Source: Lewinellaceae bacterium (lineage in GTDB: Bacteria; Bacteroidota; Bacteroidia; Chitinophagales; Saprospiraceae). From it: 64,000 bases of DNA. The position numbers and the translations under genes are program-made. The notes under the pieces were generated by a model. It did no database searches, was not told the origin of the DNA, and was given only the letters and a program-made list of their open reading frames with translations. Every line of letters begins with the position of its first letter. Position 1 is the stretch's first letter. Location of the stretch: the NCBI GenBank assembly GCA_016712415.1, contig JADJRC010000012.1:62001-126000 (forward strand). Reading direction: 5' to 3'. Below, piece after piece: positions 1-8,386 of the stretch.

Positions 1-479
1 ACCGTCAGGAACAGAAACATGCCTGCATTGAGCAGGAAGTTGCCATACAGCAACAGGTATGGCGATAGACCTACAAGCCCGGACGATTCACGCTGTGCAA
101 CCGTCAGGCCGTTGTCGTTGAGAAAGCCGCGCCAGGCTTTGCCCACTGCTTTGCGGTTGGCAGCAACCGAAAGGGTGAGCAGGGTGAATATGGTAACCAG
201 GATACCAAAAAGGGTGATATCAGACAGCGTGTTGCCATAGCGGGGCAGGAAGCTGGAAGGTCGGAAAGGCTTGGTCGTGTTTTCTGCGAGTACTCTGGCG
301 GCGCCGGGCTGACGGTGTGGTGTCACATCGAACGGGTTCGACGCGCCGGAAATGCCTGCGACATCAGGCGTTTTGGCCAGCCGGTGTTTCATCTCGAAAG
401 GGTTGCCGGCGCCTTGTCCGCCGGCCGGTGCAGCCGCACAAACGAAAATGAGCATCCAGAAAAATACAGGCCGTATCAT
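1..479 (-). CDS. DUF4271-family membrane protein, N-terminal part
   Basis: The gene runs off the left edge of the window; only the N-terminal ~159 residues are visible. It starts with a short hydrophobic signal-like stretch ending near a GGQG site, followed by a Pro/Ala-rich linker. A clear membrane helix (ITLFGILVTIFTLLTLSVA) and a second hydrophobic stretch (YLLLYGNFLLNAGMFLFL) follow. The hydrophilic loop between them holds a FLNDNGL motif. This layout matches DUF4271, a Bacteroidota-restricted integral membrane family of unknown function. The start is the ATG at 477-479. A TAnnTTTG element (CAAAGGTA on the plus strand at 484-491) ends only four bases before it, so the mRNA would have almost no leader. 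The gene is divergent from purA. Family assignment is from recalled motif similarity. Confidence 0.7.
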   Translation of the reverse strand, partial: MIRPVFFWMLIFVCAAAPAGGQGAGNPFEMKHRLAKTPDVAGISGASNPFDVTPHRQPGAARVLAENTTKPFRPSSFLPRYGNTLSDITLFGILVTIFTLLTLSVAANRKAVGKAWRGFLNDNGLTVAQRESSGLVGLSPYLLLYGNFLLNAGMFLFLT

Positions 480-483
480 GCGA

Positions 484-491
484 CAAAGGTA
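484..491 (-). promoter_or_regulatory. Putative -7 element (TACCTTTG) of the DUF4271 gene
   Basis: The minus strand reads TACCTTTG, a match to the Bacteroidota -7 consensus TAnnTTTG. It sits four bases upstream of the DUF4271 ATG and back to back with the purA element at 523-530. A -33 TTG was not clearly identified. Confidence 0.45.
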
Positions 492-522
492 AATAAAACC
501 TTCGCGCCGCTTTTTCTTTTCC

Positions 523-530
523 TAATTTTG
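523..530 (+). promoter_or_regulatory. Putative -7 element (TAATTTTG) of purA
   Basis: TAATTTTG matches the Bacteroidota sigma-A-type -7 consensus TAnnTTTG and lies 70 bases upstream of the purA ATG. The upstream stretch is T-rich without a clean TTG at -33. Confidence 0.4.
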
Positions 531-600
531 CAGCGTATTTTGGCATTCCCCACTCCGGCGCCCGAATTTGCGGTACCGGAATTTGTTTTTTACCAGATTT

Positions 601-1870
601 ATGAATCAAATAGACGTCATACTCGGCCTCCAATGGGGCGACGAAGGCAAGGGCAAGATTGTAGATTATCTGGCCAACAGCTACGATATCGTGGCTCGGT
701 TTCAGGGCGGCCCGAATGCCGGCCATACGCTTAAATTTGGTGGCAACAAATACGTGTTGCACACCGTGCCCTCCGGTATTTTTCGCGAAAACCTGATCAA
801 CCTCATCGGTAACGGCGTGGTGCTTGATCCCGTTGTATTTCAGCGGGAATTGCGTTCCCTCGAACAAAGCCAGGTGAATTTTCGCCACCGCCTGATGGTT
901 GCCCGCAAAGCGCACCTGATACTGCCTACCCACCGCTGGCTCGACGCCGCGAGTGAAGCGCATAAGGGAAAGGCCAAGATCGGCTCGACTTTGAAAGGTA
1001 TAGGGCCAACCTATATGGACAAAACCGGGCGCAACGGACTTCGGGTCGGAGACGTGGAATTGCCCGCCTTCCGCGATCAATACGAGGCGCTGAAGGCAAA
1101 ACACATGGAACTGCTCCGGATTTATCGAAGTGTCGTTTGATCTGGCAACGGAGGAGAAAATCTGGTTCGAGAGCCTCGATACCCTGCGCACCCTGCCGTT
1201 CGTGGACGGCGAATATTATATCAACGAAGCCCTGGCTTCAGGAAAAAACATCCTTGCCGAAGGCGCCCAGGGTTCCATGCTCGATATCGACTTCGGTACC
1301 TATCCCTTTGTGACCTCATCGAATACCATTACGGCCGGTGTATGCACCGGTTTGGGAGTGGCGCCACAGCGTGTCGGTCGTGTGATCGGGATCACGAAGG
1401 CGTATTGCACCCGTGTAGGCGGCGGGCCCTTCCCTACAGAACTCGACAATGAGACGGGCGAAAAACTCCGGACGGAGGGGCAGGAATTCGGCTCCACAAC
1501 CGGCCGGCCCCGCCGGTGCGGGTGGATCGACCTGCCGCAACTGCGCTACACCATTATGCTGAACGGCGTAACGGAATTGTGCATGACCAAGATTGACGTA
1601 TTGAATATTTTTGCCGAAATCGGCGCGGCCACGCGTTACCGCTACGGCGGCGGGGAACACTCCAACCTGCCCTTCGATCTCTGCCATACAGATGTCGAGC
1701 CGGTTTTCAAGTATTTTAAGGGCTGGAATGCTTCGCTGGATGGCGTAACGTTGTTCGATGCACTGCCCCGGGAGGCCAGGGCTTTTCTGGAAGATATGGA
1801 AATGCAACTCGGTGTTCCGTTCCGCATGATCTCGACGGGACCTGAACGGGGAAAACTGATTGTGCGTTGA
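601..1870 (+). CDS. purA: Adenylosuccinate synthetase, interrupted by a one-base frameshift
   Basis: PurA makes adenylosuccinate from IMP, aspartate and GTP, the first committed step of AMP synthesis in the cytoplasm. The ATG at 601 is chosen because the family begins with a short MxxxDVxLG stretch followed by the GTP-binding motif QWGDEGKGK, which is seen here; an upstream in-frame start at 568 adds nothing conserved. Other family motifs present are GGPNAGHT, GNGVVLDP, KGIGPTY, EGAQG, DFGTYPFVTSSNT, CTRVGGGPFPTE, TGRPRRCGW and STGPER. The frame breaks at the TTT run 1121-1123. Removing one T gives LLRIIEVSFDLATEEK in continuous frame and a protein of 422 residues, the normal family size. The essential role makes a real disruption unlikely, so I annotate one gene across the break. 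Confidence 0.93.
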
Positions 1871-1876
1871 CCGCAA

Positions 1877-2362
1877 TCAGCGGTGTTGACTGGCCCAGTC
1901 ATCGTACGATGAGCCGGGCAGGAACGAAACGACCTGGCCAAAACGTCCGGGCGATTTCAGTATAATATGAATGATCCGGCGACCCATCCGGCGCGTCTCT
2001 TCCAGCCGCTCCACATCCTGCCAGGGGTATCGAACGGTGGTCCAGTAGTTGGTCACATACAGGTGCGTATCGTCGGTATCCACCCGTTTCAGCCGCCACA
2101 ACGTCCGGCGAATGAAAAAGAGCCAGCCCGACCACAGCAGCAGGACAATCACACGCGGCCAGATGGCTGCCACAGGCAAATACAGGTCTTCTTCCGGGAT
2201 GAGCCACAATGCCAGCAGGAAACCTGTAAAAAACACGGTGCCGAACACCGGTACAAATACCCGCCAGAATAAAGTGGCATTGGACGATAAAATATAGATT
2301 TTCGGGTGGCCGTTTTTCGGCAATGCAGATGTGTCTGCGGGGACAGGTTCCTGATTTTCCAT
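1877..2362 (-). CDS. Small two-helix membrane protein of unknown function
   Basis: I do not recognise a named family. The 161-residue protein begins at the ATG at 2360-2362 (MENQEPV), preferred to an upstream in-frame start because the latter lies inside a hairpin/terminator. After a soluble ~30-residue N-terminus come two membrane helices (around FWRVFVPVFGTVFFTGFLLAL and IWPRVIVLLLWSGWLFFI), then a basic stretch and a soluble C-terminal domain with YPWQDVERLEE. That layout resembles the PH-like bacterial membrane proteins, but this is only inference. Its stop is six bases from the purA stop (convergent). It follows the efflux adaptor on the same strand but is separated from it by a terminator and has its own putative promoter. 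Confidence 0.65.
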   Translation of the reverse strand: MENQEPVPADTSALPKNGHPKIYILSSNATLFWRVFVPVFGTVFFTGFLLALWLIPEEDLYLPVAAIWPRVIVLLLWSGWLFFIRRTLWRLKRVDTDDTHLYVTNYWTTVRYPWQDVERLEETRRMGRRIIHIILKSPGRFGQVVSFLPGSSYDDWASQHR

Positions 2363-2365
2363 AAT

Positions 2366-2401
2366 AAAAAAAACCGCGCACGGGGGTAATCCGGTGCGCG
2401 G
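2366..2401 (-). terminator. Rho-independent terminator downstream of the efflux adaptor
   Basis: On the minus strand the perfect 8-bp stem CCGCGCAC/GTGCGCGG (2374-2381 with 2394-2401) is followed by eight T residues (plus-strand A-run 2366-2373). It lies 60 bases after the adaptor stop and directly before the ATG of the next minus-strand gene at 2362. Confidence 0.75.
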
Positions 2402-2409
2402 CAAAGTTA
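2402..2409 (-). promoter_or_regulatory. Putative -7 element (TAACTTTG) overlapping the terminator
   Basis: The minus strand reads TAACTTTG immediately before the terminator hairpin. Transcription would begin inside the hairpin, so the small membrane protein could be expressed although the terminator stops read-through from the adaptor gene. Confidence 0.4.
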
Positions 2410-2461
2410 CGTTGCGTTTGCTGGAATTGATCAGAAACCGGCGGTGGTTTTGGACTGATTA

Positions 2462-3934
2462 TCAATCAACCTCCACGCTTACGCCGCTCTTTTTGGCTTT
2501 GCTGTCGCTGTCTTTCTTGTCTTCAACGGTAATGCGACTGCCGCTTTTCAGTTTTCTGGCAATGGCGGAGTATGGGCCGGTTACCACCATTTCGCCTTCT
2601 TTAAGTCCAGTCAGCACCTCAATGTGGTCGTTATCCTGTATGCCGGTTTTTACCTCCCCGGACGGCTACGGTATCGCCGACAACCACGAATACGATCTCT
2701 TTGATCAGGTCATTGGCCTTTTTGTTCTCTTCTTCTGTCCCCGGTTTTTTATCCTCTTTTTTGGGCGTATCTTTTTCATCTTCTTTCGCCGTAACGGCTA
2801 TGATCGGTACGCTCAGGGTGCTGTCGGCCGTATGGGTGTAAATATCAACCGCTGCCGACATGCCGGGACGGAAAGGGTAGGGAGATCCTTTTTTTACCAG
2901 GTCGGTATAGGATGAGGGATCGACACGGATTTTTACCACAAAATTGGTGACCTGGTCTGTATTCAGACTGGTAGCCAGGCCGCTCAGGTTGCTGGCGCTG
3001 TTGGCAATTTCCGTTACTTTCCCTTTGAATTTTCTGCCCAGGTAGGCATCTACTTCCACATCTGCTTCGTCTTGAAGGCTTACTTTAAGGATATCATTTT
3101 CACTGACATCCACTTGTACTTCCATCGACTGCAGGTTGGCAATGCGCATCATCTCCGTGCCCGCCATTTGCAGGGTACCGACCACCCGTTCGCCTTTTTC
3201 AACGTTGGTTCGACTAACGATGCCGCTTACCGGAGCCGTGATGATTGTTTTTTGAAGACTGGTGCGCAGTTCTTTCAGGCGTGCGCTGGCGCTGTTGATC
3301 CCGAACTCTGATACACGAATATTCTCCTTTGCACTGTTCAGGGTGCTCTCGGCCGATTTCAGCGCCGCTTCGGCAGATGCGGCGCCGCTTTCCGCGGTTC
3401 TCAGGTTGCTCTGTGATGTTTCAAATTCAGAAGTGGAAATGACTCCTTCCTTGTAGAGCTGTTCGTTGCGTTTATGGGTATTTCGGGCAACCTCGAGTTG
3501 GGCCCTGGCGCGTTGAATATCTGCTTTAAACTGGTCGATCTGTGCCGAACTCCCGGTAGCGGAGGAAGAAGATATCTGGCGTTGGGAACGGGCGGTATTC
3601 AGGGCCGCTTCACCCTGCTCGACGGCGCTCTGGTATTCGTCGGGTTTAATTTGGCCAATACCTGGCCGACCGTTACCGAATCGCCTTCTTTTACGTATAG
3701 TTCTACGATTTCACCCGAAACGTCGGAGCTGATCTTGACCTCGATTTCAGGGAAAATTTTGCCACTCGCGCTCACCGTTTCCCGGATCGTCCTGCGCTGT
3801 ACATTTTCGACAGTTACGGTCTCTCCCTTGGGCTTTTGGCGGGCTTTTACAACTGCTGCCACGACAAGCAGAGCCAGCAGACCAATGAGTGCGTAGAGGA
3901 GCGTCTTTTTTCGTTTGGGCGATGATGTTGCCAT
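2462..3934 (-). CDS. Efflux periplasmic adaptor (HlyD/MacA-type), two compensating frameshifts
   Basis: Membrane-fusion proteins link an inner-membrane pump to a TolC-like channel. The start ATG at 3932-3934 is followed by a basic tail, one membrane helix (LLYALIGLLALLVVAAVV) and the first half of a lipoyl-like domain (VSGEIVELYVKEGDSVTVGQVLAK). A long Ala/Gln/Glu-rich coiled-coil hairpin follows. The second lipoyl half (TIITAPVSGIVSRTNVEKGE) and beta-barrel domain with RPGMSAAVDI come next. The reading frame changes twice. At 3648-3652 one A is missing from the coding strand: restoring it gives VLAKIKPDEYQSAVEQ. At 2656-2659 one G is extra: removing it gives VAVREVKTGIQDNDHIEVLTGLKEGE. The two changes cancel and give 490 residues. 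The TolC-like gene is nearby on the same strand, but no pump gene is in the window. Confidence 0.85.
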
Positions 3935-4215
3935 TTTGAAGTGTTGCTTTTGTAGTTCAATGACTTTAAAATCATTTGATCTTGAGGGTGTAAGATTATC
4001 ACAGTGCCTTACGACTGGAAAAATAGTTGGATAAATGACCCGAAAAGGAAGATGAAATTCCCGAAAAGGCCCTTTTTCTTTTCTTTCAGGCAATGGAAAA
4101 ATCATTTACCCGTTTCCATTTTTGGCATGATATTTTTAACTAAACTGGAAATAACAGGCCAATGAATATCCCGAATATCCGAAAGCCGATTTTTTCATGT
4201 TCCAAATTGTGTTAT

Positions 4216-4748
4216 ATGAAGTTAATCCTTGCCATCCCCGCCGCAGGCCTGCTCCTTACCGGAGCCGCCTCACTCCAAAAACCAGCCATTGCCCCGGCAG
4301 ATTTCCGGCCCTCTGCCATTGAGGTTTCGAGTCCCCTGCGCGACCGCGCGATGTGGACCGACAAGAGCCTTGTGTACAAAGGCGAAGCATTACAACTCCA
4401 TTTTAGTATGCCGCATGCCCCTTTTCTGGGTGTCATCGATCCTGCAGGGATTTTATTATGTCGTTTTCCCGGCAGGGGAGCAGCGTGGGCAACCTGCGCC
4501 CGCTGGTTACCAGCGAGGCATTTGTCGCCATGAACATCCTGTCCATCAATACTGCCAAATTCAAGGCAGACCCGTACACGAGCGGTGTTTTGGACAATCA
4601 GCCTGTATTCACGACTTCGGGCACCTACCGCTTTTTGCTCGGGGAAAACCTGCACACGGACGATGAGCGTTTTATCGAGATCGTCAAGGTCAACTACCGG
4701 CACAAGAAGCGGCCGGGTAAAAAAGCGATAGCGTACGCGTCGTTGTAA
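4216..4748 (+). CDS. Small secreted hypothetical protein, two frameshifts
   Basis: I do not recognise a characterised family. The protein starts at ATG 4216 with a signal peptide (MKLILAIPAAGLLLTGAAS). The central part reads VYKGEALQLHF and HAPFLGVIDPAG, and the C-terminal part contains SGTYRFLLGENLHTDD. It ends in a basic tail (NYRHKKRPGKK). Two G-runs break the frame. Taking GGG at 4447-4449 as GG and GGGG at 4475-4478 as GGG joins the pieces as IDPAGFYYVVFPAGSSVGN, giving 176 residues. It lies between the adaptor and TolC-like genes on the opposite strand, so it is not in their operon. A beta-sandwich periplasmic or surface protein is plausible. Confidence 0.6.
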
Positions 4749-4773
4749 AGGCGAAAGTTTAGGCCTGCTGCGA

Positions 4774-6219
4774 TCAATTCATGCTGAGGGGCTTGCCTTC
4801 ATAGAAGTCGAGTATCTTCAGTTTGAACAGGTAGTCGTACCTGGCCACCACCAGGTCGTTCTCGGAAATATCCAGGTTGTTTTTTGCGGTGGTCAGGTCC
4901 AGGGTATTCACTGCACCCAGCGTGTGGCGTTTCTCTGTATTCTGAAAAGCAATCTGGTTGGCATCGAAGGTTCTTTGTGCGGCATCAAGTTGTTTGCGCG
5001 CTGCGCGTGCATTGGCAATGGCAGTCTGAATATCGTTTTTCAGTTGCTGCCGTGTTTGTGTCTGCTGTAGCTGGGCATTCAGCGCATTGAGTTTGGCGCG
5101 TTCCACGCTGAGCCGCACCCGGCCGTTCTGGTATATGGGAATGTTGATGCTGAGTCCCACACTTTGTCCGAAGTTCTGGTCGACCTGGTCCAGGTACCCG
5201 ACCGTGCGGATATTTTGCGGAATGATCGTGGTATCACCGATAAACTGCAGGGATTTGTTTTCTCCATCGATACGAACGGGTATGCCGGGCTCCGGTATAC
5301 GCAGGTAGCTTCCCGGGAGTTTGTACGCCGTCGAGTAGTTGGAACTCAGGTTGGCGAACAGCGATACGGAAGGCCAGTAGGCCGCTTTGGCCAGGTAAAT
5401 GCCTTCTTCGGCGCTTTTAATCCTGTAGTCGGCGGCCCGGATATTGGGTTGGGTACCCAGCGCTGTGTTGTACACGGGGGTCAGGGTAACTTCATCCGGC
5501 CGGGCGTCTGCCGGTATCGTTATGGAGGGGCGCTCGATCTGCAGGTCGTAGTCCGGCTCGAGTTGAAGGAGTTGTTTGAGGGTGAGATAAGCCAGTTCGA
5601 CGCTGTTTTGCGCCTGCACCTCTGCCTGCTCGCTTTGGGCCAGTTGCGCCAGAATATTATACTTGTCGGCAGCGGGCAGGGTACCGGCGTCGATCAGTTT
5701 CTGTGTGACGTTCAATTGCTCCTGGCTTTGGGAAACGCGTTTCCGGGCGTTTTTCAATTGCTCTTCAAAAAGCAGGATATTCAGGTAGGCCTGGGCGATC
5801 TGCAAGGCCAGCGTATTGGCGCTCTGGTCGGCATCTGCCTGTGCGGCCTGGGCATCCCAGCCTGCCTGCCGAACGCCGTGGTGAATTTGTCCGCCGTTAA
5901 ACAGGCTGACGCCTGCGCTCACCCCCACGCTGTTAAAACCGGTGGAAATAGTGCTGAACTGGTTGGTTGTCCGGTCGATTGTCCGGCCGAATTGCTGGCC
6001 GGCGTCAAAACTGGCGCTCACGTTGGGCAGTCGCGACGCTTTGGCTTGCCGCTCCGCCAGAATGGTGGTCCTTACATTGGCCTGTGCCTGCTTGATGGTG
6101 ATGTTGTTGTCCTGGGCGTATTGAATACAGCGCTCGAGCGACCAGGTGTCCTGGGCCGCTCCCTCGCGGGCAAAGACCAGTGCCAGCGACAGGGTAATAA
6201 ATTTGAGAGTGTGTTTCAT
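4774..6219 (-). CDS. TolC-family outer membrane efflux channel
   Basis: TolC-like trimers form the outer-membrane exit duct of tripartite exporters. The start is ATG 6217-6219 (MKHTLKFITLSLALVFA), which gives a normal signal peptide ending in GAAQ; an upstream in-frame start would add 40 residues before it. The mature protein of about 460 residues shows the family pattern of two internal repeats rich in Ala, Gln and Asn. Examples are SLERCIQYAQDNNITIKQAQANV at the N-terminus, LALQIAQAYLNILLFEEQL in the first long helix, and LNIPIYQNGRVRLSVERAKL near the second repeat. It lies 125 bases downstream of the M14 peptidase on the same strand. It is likely the partner of the adaptor at 2462-3934. 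Confidence 0.88.
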   Translation of the reverse strand: MKHTLKFITLSLALVFAREGAAQDTWSLERCIQYAQDNNITIKQAQANVRTTILAERQAKASRLPNVSASFDAGQQFGRTIDRTTNQFSTISTGFNSVGVSAGVSLFNGGQIHHGVRQAGWDAQAAQADADQSANTLALQIAQAYLNILLFEEQLKNARKRVSQSQEQLNVTQKLIDAGTLPAADKYNILAQLAQSEQAEVQAQNSVELAYLTLKQLLQLEPDYDLQIERPSITIPADARPDEVTLTPVYNTALGTQPNIRAADYRIKSAEEGIYLAKAAYWPSVSLFANLSSNYSTAYKLPGSYLRIPEPGIPVRIDGENKSLQFIGDTTIIPQNIRTVGYLDQVDQNFGQSVGLSINIPIYQNGRVRLSVERAKLNALNAQLQQTQTRQQLKNDIQTAIANARAARKQLDAAQRTFDANQIAFQNTEKRHTLGAVNTLDLTTAKNNLDISENDLVVARYDYLFKLKILDFYEGKPLSMN

Positions 6220-6343
6220 GTTTAGAACTAAGTAGTTGTTCCTGATTCCAGCCGTTTTTATCCGGGTACAAGAGTACGGCATGCAGCGTAAGCCACATAA
6301 AGAAATTCTATAAAGGCAAGTATTCAGCGGATAAAACAAGCCG

Positions 6344-8116
6344 TCAGTCAGCCAATGGTAATTTCTCCGCCGTCAGAAGGCGCCCCACAGGATACATCCG
6401 GTGGGTTGGTTCATGCCACGGCGATTGCCGGTAAACCCAGTCCAGTTGTGCCGAACCGTCGGCTGCAAATTCGGGTTCGGCAGCGCGTTTGGCGTCCAGT
6501 TCAGCCTGTACCGCCGGGTTCTCCTTCAGAAATTCCGCGGCAAGGTCCTCAAATACATAGGCCGAGAAGTATTCTTTCTGCATCAGCACGGGGTCGAAGA
6601 AATTCCAGGCTACCCAGGAATCGGGTGCGTTGGGCTCGAGGGTTTCGAGCAGGTATCTGTTGGCATCCTGGTTAGTAAACACAACATAGTCTCCCTTGAA
6701 AAACTTCCGCGTCATTATTTTTTTGTCCAACTGAATACCGTAATGGTAATAGTGGCCTTCCCAGTGGTTGCGCGTTTTGAAGTCGCGTATAAAGGCGGTT
6801 TCCACCTCGATTTCCACGTCTGCTTCGAGGCGGCTCATTTCCACATCATTTATTTTCAGTCGCTCCAGAACGTTTTCCCAGGCTTGCGGGATGATGTAGG
6901 CGTAGGGTTTGTCGACCGTTACGGAAGGCTTGAAATAGTTGTAGTACGGGATCTGCTTTTCATAGGGCTCCGCGCGGTCGTACCACAGGCGCGGCAGACC
7001 GCTGACCTCCGAAGGCTTGTATTTGGCGGTATAGCCTTTGAAGGTGATGGTGTCGCGGGACTTTTGGTCCAGGGCATAATCCAGCACAAACTGCCGCTTG
7101 GTACGCGTGGTTTCCCACGCTGCTGCGCGCACACGGCCAATTTCGGCATGGTGTGCCGTCATAAACTTCACCACCACATCCATGAAGTGGTAGGTGCTCT
7201 GCAGGCGATCCTTAAAGGGTTTGAGCATATGGGTCTCGGGCATGAAGCCGATGGTGTTCCACAGCGCGGCGTAGCCTGTGGAGTACCTGCCGTAATCACA
7301 GAACCCGCTGATGCCGCTGTCGGGTGTGGCGCCTGGCCCATCCACGTATGGAATCATTTCCCAGTCGCGTTTTTTCATCTCGCCGTACAATTCAGGCAGC
7401 ATGGTTTTTTGCAAAAACGTCCCGAGCGGCGCCGCGAGTTTGTCGTGCTGCGTCGCAATCAGCGTCATCGTGTACTGGTAATCGGCGCCGTTGCTGGTGT
7501 GGTTGTCTACAAAAATATCGGGCATCCAGGTCTGGAAAATTTGGTTGAAGGTGCGGGCATTGCGCGAGTCGCACTTCACGAAGTCACGGTTGAGGTCATA
7601 GTTGCGGGCGTTGCCGCGGAATCCGTACGATTCGGGACCGTTCTGGTTGGCTCGGGTAAAGGAATTGCGGTTGAGGCAGCCGTCCACGTTGTACACCGGA
7701 ATAACGACAATCACGAGGTCGTTCAGCGATTTCAGGAAAGCCTCATTGCCCAGGTAATCGCGGAGCAGCATCACGGTCGCATCAATGCCCTCAGGTTCGC
7801 CGGGGTGTATGCCGTTGTTGATCAGGAGGATGCGTTTGCCGGCGCGCCGGATTTTTTCGGGGTCGAATTCACCGCCGGTACTCAGTACCGCCACGTGCAG
7901 CGGCTCGCCGATATCGGTACTGCCAACGGCGGTGCATTGAAAAATACCGGGGTGGGCCCGGGCCATTTTTTCGTAGCACGTAATAATTTCGTGGTATTTC
8001 AGGGTTTGATTGGCATTTGTTTCAAATGGAATGTTGAAAACCGGCATGATATTCGTAGTTTTACAGGACACAATTGACAATAACAGCATCAGTGCTGCGG
8101 GAAGGTTGCTGCGCAT
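6344..8116 (-). CDS. M14-family zinc carboxypeptidase-like lipoprotein
   Basis: The 590-residue protein begins with a lipoprotein signal (LLLSIVSCK, Cys at about residue 18), so it is probably membrane-anchored and outside the cytoplasm. The catalytic domain shows the M14 zinc ligands: HPGEPEG (HxxE) at about residues 117-123 and DNHTSN, with the ligand His, at about 205-210. The intervening sequence has VYNVDG and RNYDLNRDF, which fit the substrate-binding Asn-Arg pair of the family. The C-terminal third is a less conserved extension. It probably trims peptides or amide-linked residues, but the substrate cannot be read from the sequence. It is the first gene of a minus-strand pair with the TolC-like channel, although no functional link is obvious. 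Confidence 0.85.
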   Translation of the reverse strand: MRSNLPAALMLLLSIVSCKTTNIMPVFNIPFETNANQTLKYHEIITCYEKMARAHPGIFQCTAVGSTDIGEPLHVAVLSTGGEFDPEKIRRAGKRILLINNGIHPGEPEGIDATVMLLRDYLGNEAFLKSLNDLVIVVIPVYNVDGCLNRNSFTRANQNGPESYGFRGNARNYDLNRDFVKCDSRNARTFNQIFQTWMPDIFVDNHTSNGADYQYTMTLIATQHDKLAAPLGTFLQKTMLPELYGEMKKRDWEMIPYVDGPGATPDSGISGFCDYGRYSTGYAALWNTIGFMPETHMLKPFKDRLQSTYHFMDVVVKFMTAHHAEIGRVRAAAWETTRTKRQFVLDYALDQKSRDTITFKGYTAKYKPSEVSGLPRLWYDRAEPYEKQIPYYNYFKPSVTVDKPYAYIIPQAWENVLERLKINDVEMSRLEADVEIEVETAFIRDFKTRNHWEGHYYHYGIQLDKKIMTRKFFKGDYVVFTNQDANRYLLETLEPNAPDSWVAWNFFDPVLMQKEYFSAYVFEDLAAEFLKENPAVQAELDAKRAAEPEFAADGSAQLDWVYRQSPWHEPTHRMYPVGRLLTAEKLPLAD

Positions 8117-8361
8117 TTTTTTTGATCAAATGTCGGTGATTTGGACAATTTGTCATTCCCTGATGCGGCATTGAAGTTTTTGTTTCCCGCCGATTTACGC
8201 TGAAAGGTTTGCCGCAAGGCAAAAAAAGAAATATTGACAGCGAAAATCGGCATTGTTTTTTGTGTGAAGTACCCGTTATTTTTTTTAATTTTCCCCTCTT
8301 TCGATTGCGCCCTCCTTCTGAATGCACCCGCCTGACGGTTGGGATGCTTGTCGTTTTACTT

Positions 8362-8369
8362 TAATTTTG
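8362..8369 (+). promoter_or_regulatory. Putative promoter of the cytochrome c peroxidase gene
   Basis: TAATTTTG matches TAnnTTTG. A TTG at 8339-8341 lies 20 bases upstream, the normal spacing for a Bacteroidota -33 element. The ATG is 17 bases downstream. Confidence 0.5.
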
Positions 8370-8386
8370 ATTTAAAATCCTATGCC

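Noticed and set aside
568..600. Upstream start of purA at 568
   Set aside because: The extra eleven residues are not conserved; the family begins with the ATG at 601.
6401..8077. Long plus-strand frame of 558 residues
   Set aside because: Antisense to the M14 peptidase, whose zinc motifs and signal peptide are clear.
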